In this document: in pieces, positions 32,518-43,719 of the stretch
Layout of the letters: each line of letters begins with the position of its first letter
How positions within the stretch are numbered: the first letter of the stretch is position 1
From: Puccinellia tenuiflora
Taxonomy: Eukaryota; Streptophyta; Magnoliopsida; Poales; Poaceae
DNA length: 64,000 nucleotides
Assembly: GCA_012064385.1 (NCBI GenBank)
Contig: QRDG01000131.1
Location: forward strand, 694,459-758,458
Reading direction: 5' to 3'
Made by a program: the position numbers and the translations under genes
Notes under the pieces: generated by a model
Seen by the model: only the letters and a program-made list of their open reading frames with translations
What the model was told of the DNA's origin: nothing
The model's database searches: none

Positions 32518-35500
32518 TCACTCTACAGGCTCATCCTTTGGCGCATCGAGTGGCCCTACAAGCTGCTCACTGAGGGTCTGGACCTGTTGAATCATCTGAC
32601 GCGCAGCCGCAAGAGTATCGGCGTAGTCATCCGCTCCAGGCAAGCCGTCAAGCACCTTGTCCAAGGGAAGGTGAGGCCGGTGCATTCGAACGTACGCCAG
32701 CGCCACGTTCGCCCCGCCAACAAGCTGGGCGTGCACGACTTCCTTCAACGCCTTGCCTTCACGGTATTTCTCAAGCAGCGCAGCCAGTCCACTAGGCTGC
32801 TCATTATGCGGAAAGAACACCTTGTTGATCTGCCAGAGGGTCTTCCTACAACCTTCCAGAAGCAAAGCAGCCCGCCAGGTGCGATCCAGCATTCTAGCCA
32901 GTACACTGCCTTCGGATTTGTTTGACCAAAATGTACGCGCTTCGGGTGAGTCACTGGCGGCCTCTCTTTCCACCCGCTCGTCCACTCGACTCTGCTCGGC
33001 CTTCCAGTCAGAATTTACATCTGCATCAAGACCCAACACTTAGAACAGAGAAAGTATAAAGAAGCCGAAGCAAAGCGCTAGAAGGCCAACCTTGCAGCTG
33101 TCGACTGATCAAGTCTATCTGGCCAAGAAGGAATTCCTCACGCTGGGAGAACGGCGCAGCGGGCCGTGACTTCAAGCGCTGCAGCTCCAACTCGACAACC
33201 TTCAGCTTCGACTCAAGCTCAACAATCTTGTTTCTCATGAAGGTGATCACTCGCTGGTCATTTACATTGCGCGCAGGAGCTGGAGGAGTGCGACGACGAT
33301 GGCGAGTGGGTGCGGCCGAAGAGGTGTCCTCATCCTCACCCGCACCAACAGTTCCAGCGACCTCAGGAGCCTCGCCCATTTCAGACTGCCAAATTCGACA
33401 GCGGCAAATGAGGAAGACATTCAAACATGGATATGAAAGAAGACTCGAAGGCACATATTCACATTTCACATCAGCATGTTCGCGGCCAGAAGACCCGCAA
33501 ACTATATGGTTCATTACAGACCAAGACCAAAAGCAGAAGTTTAAAATAAAGAAGTCTACATCGCAGACTCCGACCGAGAACGGCCCTTCCTAGCGGCCAA
33601 CTCTGCAGCCTTGGCGATTCTCTTCTCGAAGGTGGCAACCAACTTCGCAGCCAGCTGACTCGCCCGCGCCTTCACAGAGCTAAGGGACGCGGTTTTGCCA
33701 TCAGGCCTCCGAGGGAAGTCGCTGACAACCTTCTCAAAGTCACCTGCGACTTGGTGACCAAGTAGGAGCTAGAAAGTGAGCTCTGAGCCGCGTACCGTCT
33801 GAGCACGCGTGTAGTCCGCCAGGGTGGTCGCGTCGCCTTCAAACGGAGCCGCAAGCGCGTCAACAGCGACCGGCGACGGTTGATTGGGGAAGATGCTCCG
33901 GTGCACACTCGCCAAGGCATCCTTTGACTTCTGCAGCGCCGCCGAAGATTGCTGCAGCGCAGCCGAAGCATACGCGTAGGCGTGATCGACAAAGCCAACA
34001 GCTTTCTCTAGGTCGACATTCTCACTGGAGGTCTCTTCCGGAGGAGCGCCTCCGCACGGCTCTGAACAACGAAGAGAAAACCAGACTTGTAAGACATCAA
34101 AAGTCGACACAAGACAAAGTAGGCAATGAGCCGAGATACTTACCTCCAATTACATTGGCGAGTGCGAGCAAGCGTTCAACCTGGGTCTTCTCTAGATCAC
34201 CCCGGGTTCGCTCACGCTTTTGAGCTGCACCCAGGGATTTCTCCAGCTCCGCGATCCGCTTCGCCATGCTCTCCTTCTCGCCTGTGGATCACCGGAGCAA
34301 AGTCAACAATGAAGATAGTCGCAGCACCTCTCGAACACAAGGGTTAGTACTCACTGTTCGCTTGCTCCAAAGCAGCGTGGAGTCGATCCTTTTCCTTCTC
34401 CATTCGCACGAAGGCTGCGGCTCCCTCCATCAGCTGGCGACAAAACGGCTGTGGAAAGAACAAGACATCAATCTACGCCCGAATATTCTAGTCACACACA
34501 TCTTCGGGGGCTACTCCCATCAGGAGCGCTGTTCGCGCACCCGATACGGATCTTGCAGACTGAGTTAAAGGACACTTACATGCTCAAGCAATCCAGCATC
34601 CACCGAGGTCGCATCAGCAGTCTTCTCTGGCACGGAGGAAGTCGAAGCCTTCAAAGTCGACGCATCACCCGCCCGCGGCTCCTCTTCGGTCGCCTTCGCG
34701 GTCTGCTCAAACACGGGAGCAGAAGTGTGCTCCATCTCTGGAGGCGAAGAACCGACAGCGCCAGTACGGTTGCTGCGACAAGATAATTCAATTCAAATAC
34801 TCGCAAAGGCAAAAAGGGCACTCGACAAAACAAGGTGATGGTTGCAAGACTAACCTGGTGATGTCCTGATCATCATCGCTACCCAGGGAGACGGAGGGCA
34901 TCCTCGCGAACCCAGTCGGTGGCGCAGAGCTAAGGGGAGGCACGACCAAAGGCTCTGTCGGGTCGCTCGTGTGCCTGGCACCCGAGGACGACTCGCTCGC
35001 CTCGTCCACGTCCTCCACCTCCACTTGCTTTGCGGGTGACGAAGCCGAACCAGACTCGCCACTCTTTCGCCTTTGCCGCTTCTGCAGCGGCTCTTCATCT
35101 TCATCGTCCTCCTCTACCTCTTCACTCGGAGAAGCGGCGGAGGGGACTTCATCGTCATCAACCTCTTCATCCTCAGGGAACTCTGCCTCTTCATGAGGTC
35201 CGTTCTCCATCAACGGAGGAAGGCTGACAAAGCTGGAACGACCCTGTCAAAAAATTCGGGTCAGACAAAAGAAGATCTCGACAGAACATACAAGACAGAA
35301 GCAAAACAAAAGTAAGCTTACCTCAGGCACAGGGTTGTTCGGCCCATACGGCTGGGCCGGGCACTTGACGTTGCATGGATCGGCGGCTCGGAGACTGGTG
35401 ATGCTCCTCACCTTCGACTCAACTTCGTCATCGCCGAGTTCATTGCCGTGCTCAAGCGCCCACATCGGGTGGACGCGAGCGCGGAGCGGCTGCACCCGGA

Positions 35501-36248
35501 GCCTAAAGAAGGTGGCAATGAGGTGCACCCCACCTGTCTCGCGCCCAAGGCTCTTCAGCAGGCCACGGAGAAGCGCCAGCAGGGGTTGAATCGCCTCCCT
35601 GTCTCCCTTTGACAGCGGGTGCGCCCAGGCCTTCGTCTTCCGCAACTCGCGATCAGCCGCGAAGGGAAGAAGCCCCTCCTGGTCGCACCTGACGTAGAAC
35701 CACTTCCTCCGCCAGCCTTGGACGGAGTCGGATTTCTTCATCTGGAAGAAGGTGGTGTCGCCACGCACCTGGATGCCGAAGCCGCCCACCGGGTACGTCT
35801 GCCCGCTCTTTCCCACGTTCCTCCTGACGAGGAACAGTGACTTCCATAGCAGCCAGTGGGGTGCGATCCCCAAGAAGCACTTGCAAAGCACGATAAAGCT
35901 CGCAATGCTCAAGATGCTATTGGGAGTCAGATCGTGGATCTGAATCCCATAAGCGTACAGGAGACCACGAACGAAATCGTGGAGGGGGAACCCGAAACCC
36001 CGTGGAAGGAAATCCACGAAGCACACGCGTTCCCCCTCGCGAGGGGCAGGGAATACCTCCTTCCCTGGAGCGCGCACCGTCGCCTGGTCCGCCGGCGGCA
36101 GCAGCCCTTGCGCGCGGAGGCCCTCAAGATCGGCCTTCTTCACCGACGACTTCGTCCAGTCGCCCTCGGGCTTCTTCATCACGCCAGCCTCGGTGGCGGC
36201 GACGGCGCCGGTGGCAGACTTCCCCCTCTTCATCGTGACCTTGCTCAT
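32518..36248 (-). pseudogene. Element B antisense multi-exon gene (gypsy-associated domain plus coiled coil)
   Basis: ATG at 36248 (MSKVTMKRGKSATG). Exon 1 (36248-35322) holds the Transposase_28-type domain: DFLPRGFGFPLHDFVRGLLY, YGIQIHDLTPNSILSIASF, KCFLGIAPHWLLWKSLF. Exons then follow at 35243-34855 (acidic, with KRQRRK as possible nuclear signal), 34772-34580, 34448-34355 and about 34279-34143. Further exons near 34063, 33380 and 33039 reach a stop at 32518. Donors such as GAG|GTAAGC and GTAAGT, and acceptors such as TTGACAG, are canonical. The later exons are Ala/Glu/Leu-rich coiled coil. A TAG near 33770 breaks the frame. Function unknown; such antisense ORFs are an established feature of Tat-lineage elements. 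Confidence 0.7.
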
Positions 36249-36368
36249 GGTGGGTGGAGAAGAATCTGGCAGAGGAGCAGCAATGGAGGAGCAGCAGTGG
36301 AGCAGCAGCAATAGAGGAGAGAGCAGTGGAGATGGCGGCGAAATGAGGATGGGATGAACTGTTCCCCA

Positions 36369-36393
36369 CCGCGGTGAAAAATATATACCGCGG
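36369..36393 (-). promoter_or_regulatory. TATA box of the element B antisense gene
   Basis: Minus-strand TATATATTTTT (36387-36377) lies about 130 bp upstream of the antisense ATG. It is enclosed by a 7-bp inverted repeat, CCGCGGT (36369-36375) and ACCGCGG (36387-36393). This supports a dedicated promoter. Confidence 0.6.
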
Positions 36394-37191
36394 GGTCGGT
36401 TCATCCTGGCCGTTCCTCACGAAACCGCTCTCCACACCCTCATCCGGCCGTCCACGTGTCGCGCAGAGAGGCCAACCGTCGCCGCCCACGCCGCCCACTA
36501 CGCGCGGGAATCGAGGCGCCTTCATCACGCCGCGAAAAGTTCGCGCCCAACGGTCAGATCAGTCAAGGCTGACACTGGGACCACCGTGTCACGTCCCATC
36601 GGATGCAGAGCACGCCGAAAACGTCAGCGCTTACGTCATCTGCGGAGGCGTGGCAAGACAATGGGCTGATGGAGCACCCGGATAGTTCACTCGAGTGCAA
36701 CAAAGATACAGTAAGCTCTAAGAGCTGAGTCGACTCGACAAGTTCATTCGAGTGCAAAGGAAATACAGTAAGCTCCACGAGCTGAGCAAACTTAAGCAGT
36801 AAGCCAAACCGGCCGAGTACAAAGTAAGTCGTGCAAAGCAAGTTGCGACTCCGTCAATTCGAGTCCCTTCTTTACTCCCATCGGGAGCGGGCTTTTCGAC
36901 TGAAGGAAAGATTGAGTTTAACCTCAATTGCAAAGCAATTCAGCTTAATCTCGGGGGCTACTCCCATCGGGAGCGCTGTTCGCGCTCCCGAATGACTCAG
37001 AACAATCGCAGTCGAAAAATCACCGACCAGAGCAATACTCGCAGTTTTCACCCTGCAGTCGATGTTTCGACTAAGGAATCCTCCATAAGCCCTGAACGGC
37101 CGGAGTCGACCATTTTGTTTGTTCCTTTCAGGAACCTGGTGGCGTGCCCGGAACGAAGGAGTCCTTTACCTGACTCTACGATTCGACTAAG
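36394..37191. other. Element B region between antisense promoter and polypurine tract
   Basis: No coding sequence. It holds a ~60-bp duplicated unit (about 36681-36725 and 36741-36785: GTTCA.TCGAGTGCAA ... ACAGTAAGCTC) and a second polypurine-like run with a hairpin (36948-36990). Confidence 0.5.
36947..36990 (+). repeat. Polypurine-like run plus strong hairpin in element B
   Basis: CTCGGGGGCTACTCCCAT is followed by CGGGAGCGC (36968-36976), loop TGTTC, and GCGCTCCCG (36982-36990), a perfect 9-bp stem. A near copy of the whole module lies at about 34502-34540 in an antisense intron. Confidence 0.8.
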
Positions 37192-37205
37192 CACTCGGGG
37201 GCTAC
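37192..37205 (+). other. Element B polypurine tract
   Basis: CACTCGGGGGCTAC directly abuts the 3' LTR start TGTCGTGG at 37206. Confidence 0.85.
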
Positions 37206-37668
37206 TGTCGTGGGGTTACTCTTTGACTACCCCACGGTGGTGATACCTGGGTCACGCCAAGCCCATCAACCCTATGGCGAGGGTCCAAGGAAGGCCCAAG
37301 AAGGACGACGTGCGGCCCAAGGTAGTCGACGTTAGGTCATCAGCCTTGATCGTCCTGTAAGTACCATCGGTACCGTTCACCCGAGACCCAGCCTATCATA
37401 TAAAGGCTGGGAGGGTCCCTCGTCTAGGGTAACTCAACTTCAACTCGTAGCCGCCATCTCAAACCCTAGCGAGATTGCCATCTCGCCATTGTAGCCACGC
37501 ACAACCTCAATATCAGACAAGCAGGAAGTAGGGTGTTATCCTCCGGGAGCCTGAACCTGGGTAAAACCTCGCCTGTTAGCCGTCGTGACCACCAGCGCTC
37601 ATCTCTCTCTCCCCCTCAATCAACCCGGGGTGCTCAACCCAGGGATTTGCCGAGCCCTAACCTCGTCA
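37206..37668 (+). repeat. Element B 3' LTR
   Basis: 463 bp, same length as the 5' LTR, with about seven substitutions by eye. It is followed by GTCGT (37669-37673), the second target-duplication copy. Confidence 0.95.
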
Positions 37669-37673
37669 GTCGT

Positions 37674-38130
37674 CGCCACCACCGAGGGAAGGCCGGCAGG
37701 AGGCTTCGACAACCGCCGCATGCGGACGAGCGGTGACATGCGCTGGACAAGCGCGAAGAACAACTACGAATCTTTACTCGACCGGCCATGCCGGAACCAC
37801 GGCGACCGGCCGGCAAACCACACCGTCAGGCAATGCAACCTTGGCCGTCCAAGGCCGCCACCGTACGAGCGGCGAAATCCGCCTCCGCCTCCGGACGAAG
37901 CCGGACGGGATGACCGAAGACGCGATGACAGGCGGCGCGAAGACAGGAATCGCGATGACCGCTGACGCGAAGACCAAAGGAGGGAGCGTCTCCCATCTCC
38001 ACCGCCAGGGGAACCTGACGGATACCGGAACCCGGACGCGGCCTACATCGTGTTCTTCAGCGAGCGCGACGACAAGCGAAGCCGGCGAGAACGGTTCAAG
38101 GAGGTGAATGTTGTGGTTCCACCTGTCCCC
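37674..38130 (+). pseudogene. Element A gag, second part
   Basis: After the element B insertion the gag of A resumes with TTEGRPAGGFDNRRMR and reaches a zinc finger CRNHGDRPANHTVRQC (C-x2-H-x6-H-x4-C) near 37788-37835. An Arg/Asp-repeat tail (DDRRRDDRRREDRNRDDR) follows and ends in TGA near 37965. The reading continues past it as VFFSERDDKRSRRERFKEVN to another TAG near 38133. The two gag halves match in frame across the nested element. Confidence 0.8.
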
Positions 38131-38133
38131 TAG

Positions 38134-38849
38134 TATCTCAACTGGTCGGAAGAAGCAATCACGTGGGATCGCAGCGACCACCCGGAGCTGATGCCCAATC
38201 CAGGCGGCTATGCTCTAGTCCTGGAGCCCATGATCATCTCCCCCAAGCGTGCCTGTACCTTTTCACGGGTCCTCATCGATGGAGGCAGCAGCATCAACAT
38301 CCTCTACCGCGACACGCTGGAGAAGCTGGGCGTCTCCGAGTCTAGCTTGACGCCAAGCCGGACGGTCTTCCACGGCATTGTGCCAGGGCGAGCCGGCTCA
38401 TCCATGGGGCTCATCCGGCTTGACGTCCTATTCGGCACCAAGAGCAACCACCGCCGCGAGACTATCTCCTTCGAGGTGGTCGACCAGCCAACGCCTACCA
38501 CGCCATACTTGGGCGGCCGGCGCTCGCCAAGTTCATGGCGGTACCACACTACGCCTACCTCAAGATGAAGCTACCAGGCCCACGCGGAATCATCACCGTC
38601 TCCGGAGACTACAAGCGCTCCATCGCCTGCGCCACTGACAGCGCGAAGGTGGCCGAGACCATGGTCTGCAACGAGTAAATGCGACAATTCAAGCGCAAGG
38701 CCAGCGAAGAGAAGGTGGAAATACCGGAGTCGGCCAAGCCGGATAGAGAGTCGAACTTCCAGGCGGCACGAGACACTAAGTAGATCTACTTCGACGACAG
38801 CGACAAATCCAAATTCGTCACCGTGGGGGTGAGCCTGGACCCCAAATAG
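38134..38849 (+). pseudogene. Element A protease
   Basis: ITWDRSDHPELMPNPGGYA leads to the active-site run RVLIDGGSSINILYRDTLEK (about 38265-38324) and FHGIVPGRAGSSMGLIRLDV. A frameshift near 38500 interrupts it. Downstream are TAA after VCNE, TAG after ARDTK, and a TAG at 38847-38849 at the point aligned with element B's TAG before RT. Confidence 0.82.
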
Positions 38850-39830
38850 GAAAGCACGCTCATCGAGTTCCTCCGTGAGAACCGGGACATCTTCGCGTGG
38901 TCCCCCAAGGACATGCCTGGTGTACCGAGGGAACTCGCCGAGCACTCTCTACACGTTCGTCCAGATGCCAAGCCGGTGAAGCAGTCTCTGCGCCGCTTTG
39001 CGGAGGGAAGAAGAAAGATAATAGGAGAAGAGATAGCCCGGTTGCTTGCAGCCGGTTTCATCACGGAAGTACAACACACAGAATGGCTAGCCAATCCAGT
39101 GCTGGTAGAAAAGAAGAACAAGCGGTGGCGGATGTGTATCGACTACACTCACCTCAACAAGGCCTGCCCCAAGGACCCCTTCACATTGCCACGAATCGAC
39201 CAAGTGATCGACTCCACAGCCGGCTGCGCCCTCCTGTCTTTCCTTGACGCCTACTCCGGTTATCACCAGATCCCGTCGAACCCGGACGACCAGCTCAAGA
39301 CCGCCTTCATCACTCCCTACGGCCCGTACTGCTACACTACCATGCCATTCGGCTTGAAGAACGCGGGGGCGACACACCAGCGTTGCATGCAGAAATGCTT
39401 GCATGACCAAATCGGTCGCAACGTTCACGCCTACGTCGACGACATCGTCATCAAGACCAAGGAGAAGCACACTCTGCTCGCCGACCTCAAAGAAACCTTC
39501 GACAACCTGCGCCGCTTTCAGATGAAGCTCAACCCGGAGAAATGCGTGTTCGGCGTTCTAGCCGGACAGCTACTCGGCTATCTGGTGTCGGCACGGGGAA
39601 TCGAGGCCAACCCGGAGAAGATCGCCGCCATCGACAACATGCGATAGCCAAGAAACGTCAAGGACATCCAAAAGTTCGCCGGCTTCCTGGCGTCCCTCAG
39701 CCGTTTCATCAGCCGGCTTGGGGAGAAGGCCCTCCCGCTGTACCATTTGCTGAAGAAAACGGACAAGTTCGTCTGGAGCGATGCGGCCGACACCGCCTTC
39801 AAGGAGCTCAAGCGCGCGATGGTCACCACC
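38850..39830 (+). pseudogene. Element A reverse transcriptase
   Basis: Starts FLRENRDIFAW and PGVPRELAEHSL, as in element B. The polymerase has LSFLDAYSGYHQI, MPFGLKNAGATHQR and an intact YVDD (39432-39443), then LLGYLVSARGIEANPEKI. TAG at 39645-39647 cuts the frame after DNMR; the reading continues to about 39835, where a frameshift follows. Inactive as it stands. Confidence 0.88.
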
Positions 39831-39835
39831 CCGGT

Positions 39836-41100
39836 ACCTAGCACCGCCGGCTCCAAAGGAGCCCATGCTCTTGTACATCGCCACCTCCAACCGAGTCATC
39901 AGCATCGTCTTGGTGGTGGAACGAGAGGAAGCCGGCAAGCAGCGGCCGGTGCAGCGACCAGTCTACTGCCTCAGCGAAGTGCTCTCGCAGTCGAAGCAAA
40001 ACTACCCGCACTACCAGAAGCTCGTATATGGCGTGTACATGGCAACGAAAAAGCTGAAGCACTACTTCCAGGAGCATCCAATCAAGGTGATAAGCGATGC
40101 TCCACTCGCCAAGATCATAGGCAACAAGGATGCAACCGGCAGAGTCGCGAAATGGGAAATCAACCTGACGGCGCACGGAATCGAATATGACAAGAGAACG
40201 GCGATCAAGTCACAGGAGCTGGCCAATTTCCTTGCCGACTGGACGGAGACGGATCACATACCACCGCCACCTGATTCTGGCCAGCATTGGCTCATGCACT
40301 TTGATGGCTCCAAAAGATACTGGGGGCTCGGCGCCGGAGTCGTCCTCACCTCTCCCAAGGGGTGCCGGCTTGAATACGTGATGCAAATCCACTTCACAGT
40401 GTCCAACAACGTAGCCGAGTACGAAGCTCTCGCGCACGGCCTCAAGCTCGCCAAGGCCATGAACATCAAGCGGATCCTTTGCTACGGCGACTCCGACTTG
40501 GTGGTCCAGCAAACCACCGGTCATTGGGACGCCAAGGACCCCAACATGGCCGCCTACCGCTTTTTCGTCCAGCAACTCGCGGGATGCTTCGACGGATGTG
40601 AATTCCACCACATCCACCGCTCCAACAACGAAGCAGCTGACACCTTGGCGAACATTGGCTCTCTTCGGGAGGAAATCCCACCCGGCGTCGCCCTCGAGAA
40701 GCTGTACAGGCCATCCATCACGCCATCTCCAGGCTCCGATTCCATCCGGATGTCGCCGGCTGCGGAGCCGAACGGGCCGGCTTCGAGCAAGCCGGAAGCC
40801 GTCGAGGTCCTCGTCATCGAAGAAGCTCCGCCATGGACCCAACCCTTCCTCGCCTACCTCGCCAACGACGAACTCCCGGCAGACGAGCTCATCGCCAGGC
40901 AAATCAAACGCCGAGCAAGTGCTTACACCATCATCAACAACGAGTTGTACAAGCGTAGTGTCTCTGGAATATTCCAGCGCTGTGTAAGCCAAGAAGGAAT
41001 CAAGATCCTCAGAGAAATTCATCAAGGCGAATGCAGCCACCACGCGTCATCAAGAGCAATAGTGGCCAAGGCGTTTAGGCACGGTTTCTACTGGCCTGAC
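39836..41100 (+). pseudogene. Element A RNase H pair and integrase zinc domain
   Basis: The first RNase H shows LLYIATSNRVISIVLVVE, lacking the catalytic Asp as in element B, with the conserved RPVYCLSEVLSQSKQNYPHY. The second, archaeal-type RNase H keeps its acids: MHFDGSKRYWG (Asp near 40300), NVAEYEAL, YGDSDLVVQQ and NNEAADTLAN. The integrase finger begins EIHQGECSHHASS, but a frameshift near 41100 destroys its second half. Confidence 0.85.
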
Positions 41101-41138
41101 TGCGCTGGCGGACGCAAACCAGCTGGTCCGACTCTGCA

Positions 41139-42098
41139 ATGGCTGTCAACGATTCGCAACAGCAGAAACACACGCCGGCTTCAGCACTCAAGATGATTCC
41201 AATCACTTGGCCATTTGCCGTCTGGGGACTGGACATGGTCGGCCCGCTGAAGAGGTCCAGTGGCGGCATGACACACCTGCTGGTAGCCGTCGATAAGTTC
41301 ACAAAATGGATTGAAGCCAAGCCGATCAAAAAGTTGGATGGACCAACAGCTGTCAAGTTCTTCAAGAGCATCATTTACCGTTTTGGCTACCCCAACAGCA
41401 TCATCACGGACAATGGTTCAAACTTTGTCAAGGGAGAATTCGCCAAGTTCTGCGGCAGGTCCGGCATCTGGCTCGACGTCGCCTCCGTCGCACATCCGCA
41501 ATCAAATGGGCAAGTCGAACGGGCAAACGGCCTCATCCTATCCGGCATCAAGCCTCGGTTGCTCGAACCGCTTGAGCGGGCAGCCGGCGCGTGGGAAGAA
41601 GAACTACCTTCCGTCCTCTGGAGCCTAAGGACAACTCCGAATCGTTCAACCGGCTTCACCCCCTTCTTCCTCGTCCACGGGGCTGAAGCCGTCATGCCAA
41701 CCGACATCGAGCACTACGCGCCTCGAATCGTCTTGTTCATGGAGGCAGAAGCTAAACAAGCTTATGAAGACGGGATGGACCTACTCGAAGAAGCACGCCA
41801 GCTTGCCGAGTCAAGGTCGGCGATATATCAGCAGCAACTACGCAACTACCACAGTCGGCAAGTCAGACCCGTCCGCTTTCGCGAAGGCAACCTCGTACTC
41901 CGGTTAATTCAAGACACGAAGAACATGCATAAGCTATCGTCACCCTGGGAGGGACCATTCATCGTAAGCAAAGCACTCATCAACAATGCCAACTACTTGA
42001 TCGACGCACGCGAGCACAAGAAGGACACGATGGACAAGGAAGGCGATGAAACGGAAAGGCCATGGAATGCTTCACTCTTGCGTCGATTCTACACTTGA
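41139..42098 (+). pseudogene. Element A integrase core and C-terminus
   Basis: Open to TGA at 42096. The catalytic residues are present: Asp in WGLDMVGPLKR, Asp in IITDNGSNFV, Glu in NGQVERANGL. The C-terminal part has SPWEGPFIVSKAL and ends PWNASLLRRFYT, parallel to element B (NPWNVAQLRRFYA). No chromodomain is seen, as expected for the Tat lineage. It is separated from the zinc domain by the 41100 frameshift. Confidence 0.88.
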
Positions 42099-42960
42099 GA
42101 AAGAACCATGTATGTATCACCCATGCTATCAATAAAGAAATGAGAATGATGAGCACATGAGCAAACTTTTTCGCAATTTTTTTCTGCATTTCCTTTCCGG
42201 TTGCTCCGGCAGCCGGCAAGCTTGCCTTCAACGGCTGTGTAGCGTGACTAACCCCTAAATGGTTAACACTTCGAATCCGGTTAAGGCCGGCAAGAGAATA
42301 AGCTGGAGGGGGAAACCACGTGAAAAACGCTCAAGGGAAAGTACTGCCGGTTGAAAAAATCGCTATTCTGCAAACTCGGCCAAGCCGGTAGTCGGCAACT
42401 TCTTCTCCTATTACGAATGATTAACTACACAACGCTAAATGGATAAATATTCGGATCCGGTTAAGGCCGGCAAGAGAATAAGCTGGAGGCTGACTGTATG
42501 CGAAAGACGTAAGAAACAGAAATCAGTTGCCGGCTGAGAAAACCCTGGCCCAACAAACCGGATCCTAACGTTATAGTAGTGTGCATGATCCCGCTGGACG
42601 GTGAAGTGCACACGAACGACGGCGGGAAAGGCTACAGGCGAGTGTAAAATTGAGCTAAGCAAAATAAAAGTATTCTCCATAGTCGAAAGAGCAAGCTAAC
42701 CACCTCGTCATTTCATCCCCCGCACGAAAATGCCGTTTCCCGGCTCCGGAGACCTCAACCCGGACACAGGACGACGCGTAAAAGATCAAGCCGGTCAACA
42801 GCACACAAACGCAAGAACAAAAGCGAGCAATATTCAACATCATGGATAAGGGCTTACAGCCGGAAGCAGATTACAGAAGCAAAAGGAGGAAGTACACAGG
42901 CGGACAACCTCACCTACAGGCCAAGCCGGCTACAAGATAACCTGAAACTAAGCGGGAGGG
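42099..42960 (+). other. Element A noncoding region after pol
   Basis: A possible polyadenylation signal AATAAAG lies near 42131. A ~50-bp module (CCGGTTAAGGCCGGCAAGAG, AATAAGCTGGAGG) occurs twice, at about 42278 and 42459, 181 bp apart. CCGGC is frequent. No gene. Confidence 0.5.
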
Positions 42961-42969
42961 GGAGTCATA

Positions 42970-43562
42970 TCGTCATTGCTCTCCTCCCACTCCTAGAGGC
43001 ACAGAGAGCCGTCGAAGACCTTGACGTAGAGGACCCAGTCTGGCGCTTCAGCTGGAAGTGGAGGATGAAGGGAGGCTCCAGGCGGAAGAACTTAGCGAAA
43101 GCTTTTCAGCCGGAGAAGAACTCAGCCCGCCGGCGAACGTCCCCACCTTCTTGGCTGACGATGACGCGAGCATGTACCTCCCAAGGCCCCTGACGATCTC
43201 CAACCCGATGAAGAAGAAACCATGAAGGGGCCTTCTCCCTCCAATGCATCGGCGACGGCCCGAGGGAGCCACTGGATGCGCTGGATGGGCTCGTACAGCG
43301 TCAAGATGAATTCTGAAATGGGGAACTCGTCCCAATAAACACCTACAGGAGACTCCGAGCAGACGGGAGAGGGGCTCCGTCTACTCCCGGTCGCCGCAAC
43401 GGCGGCATCTCCATCGCCGCCGCGTCCAAGCTTTGGCGGCCGGCCCCTGCCGCGCTTTGCCGCCGCATTGGAGGACCTCCCGGTGTCCTTCTTCGGCGAA
43501 CGACCCCGACCACGCTTGGCCACAACAGGAGAATCCACCTCGATATCTTTCTTCGGTGCCAT
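42970..43562 (-). pseudogene. Element A antisense ORF with AT-hook and degenerate B3-like domain
   Basis: Minus-strand ATG at 43562 begins MAPKKDIEVDSPVVAKRGRG and contains AAKRGRGRPPK, a classic AT-hook core (GRGRPPK), near 43440. Then comes SPVGVYWDEFPISEFILTLY and QRIQWLPRAVADALEGEGPF. After frame changes, pieces such as GPWEVHARV, KAFAKFFRLEPPFILHF and VLYVKVFDGSLC follow, in the order W..V, GWKxF..., VKIF expected of a plant B3 DNA-binding fold. A TGA replaces the expected Trp before KAFA. B3 assignment is inference from pattern. Frameshifts near 43290 and 43100 make it a pseudogene. Confidence 0.55.
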
Positions 43563-43623
43563 GCCTGGATGAAGAGGAGCGAAGTGGAAGAGAAGGTGAA
43601 GCAAGAAAAGCGCACCCGCACCG

Positions 43624-43632
43624 CTATTTATA
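43624..43632 (-). promoter_or_regulatory. TATA box of the AT-hook antisense ORF
   Basis: Minus-strand TATAAATAG lies about 62-70 bp upstream of the ATG at 43562, at the spacing of a plant core promoter with a short leader. Confidence 0.65.
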
Positions 43633-43719
43633 ATGGGACATGAAGGAAGCTCAACCATCAACGCCCCGTCTCTAGGCGACACGTGGACACCAGCGCAAAG
43701 GACGGCGAAGCCGAGGAGG

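Larger units (their letters stand above)
24083..37668 (+). mobile_element. Element B: Tat-lineage Ty3/gypsy retrotransposon nested in element A
   Basis: A 13,586 bp element with 463-bp LTRs at 24083-24545 and 37206-37668, flanked by GTCGT on both sides (24078-24082 and 37669-37673), inserted in the gag of A. Order: primer site, gag, protease, RT, RNase H, second RNase H, integrase, 57-bp minisatellite, multi-exon antisense gene, polypurine tract. I counted about 7 LTR differences (1.5%), i.e. roughly half a million years at commonly used grass rates. It is the best-preserved element here; pol is open from 28121 to 31330. Confidence 0.95.
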
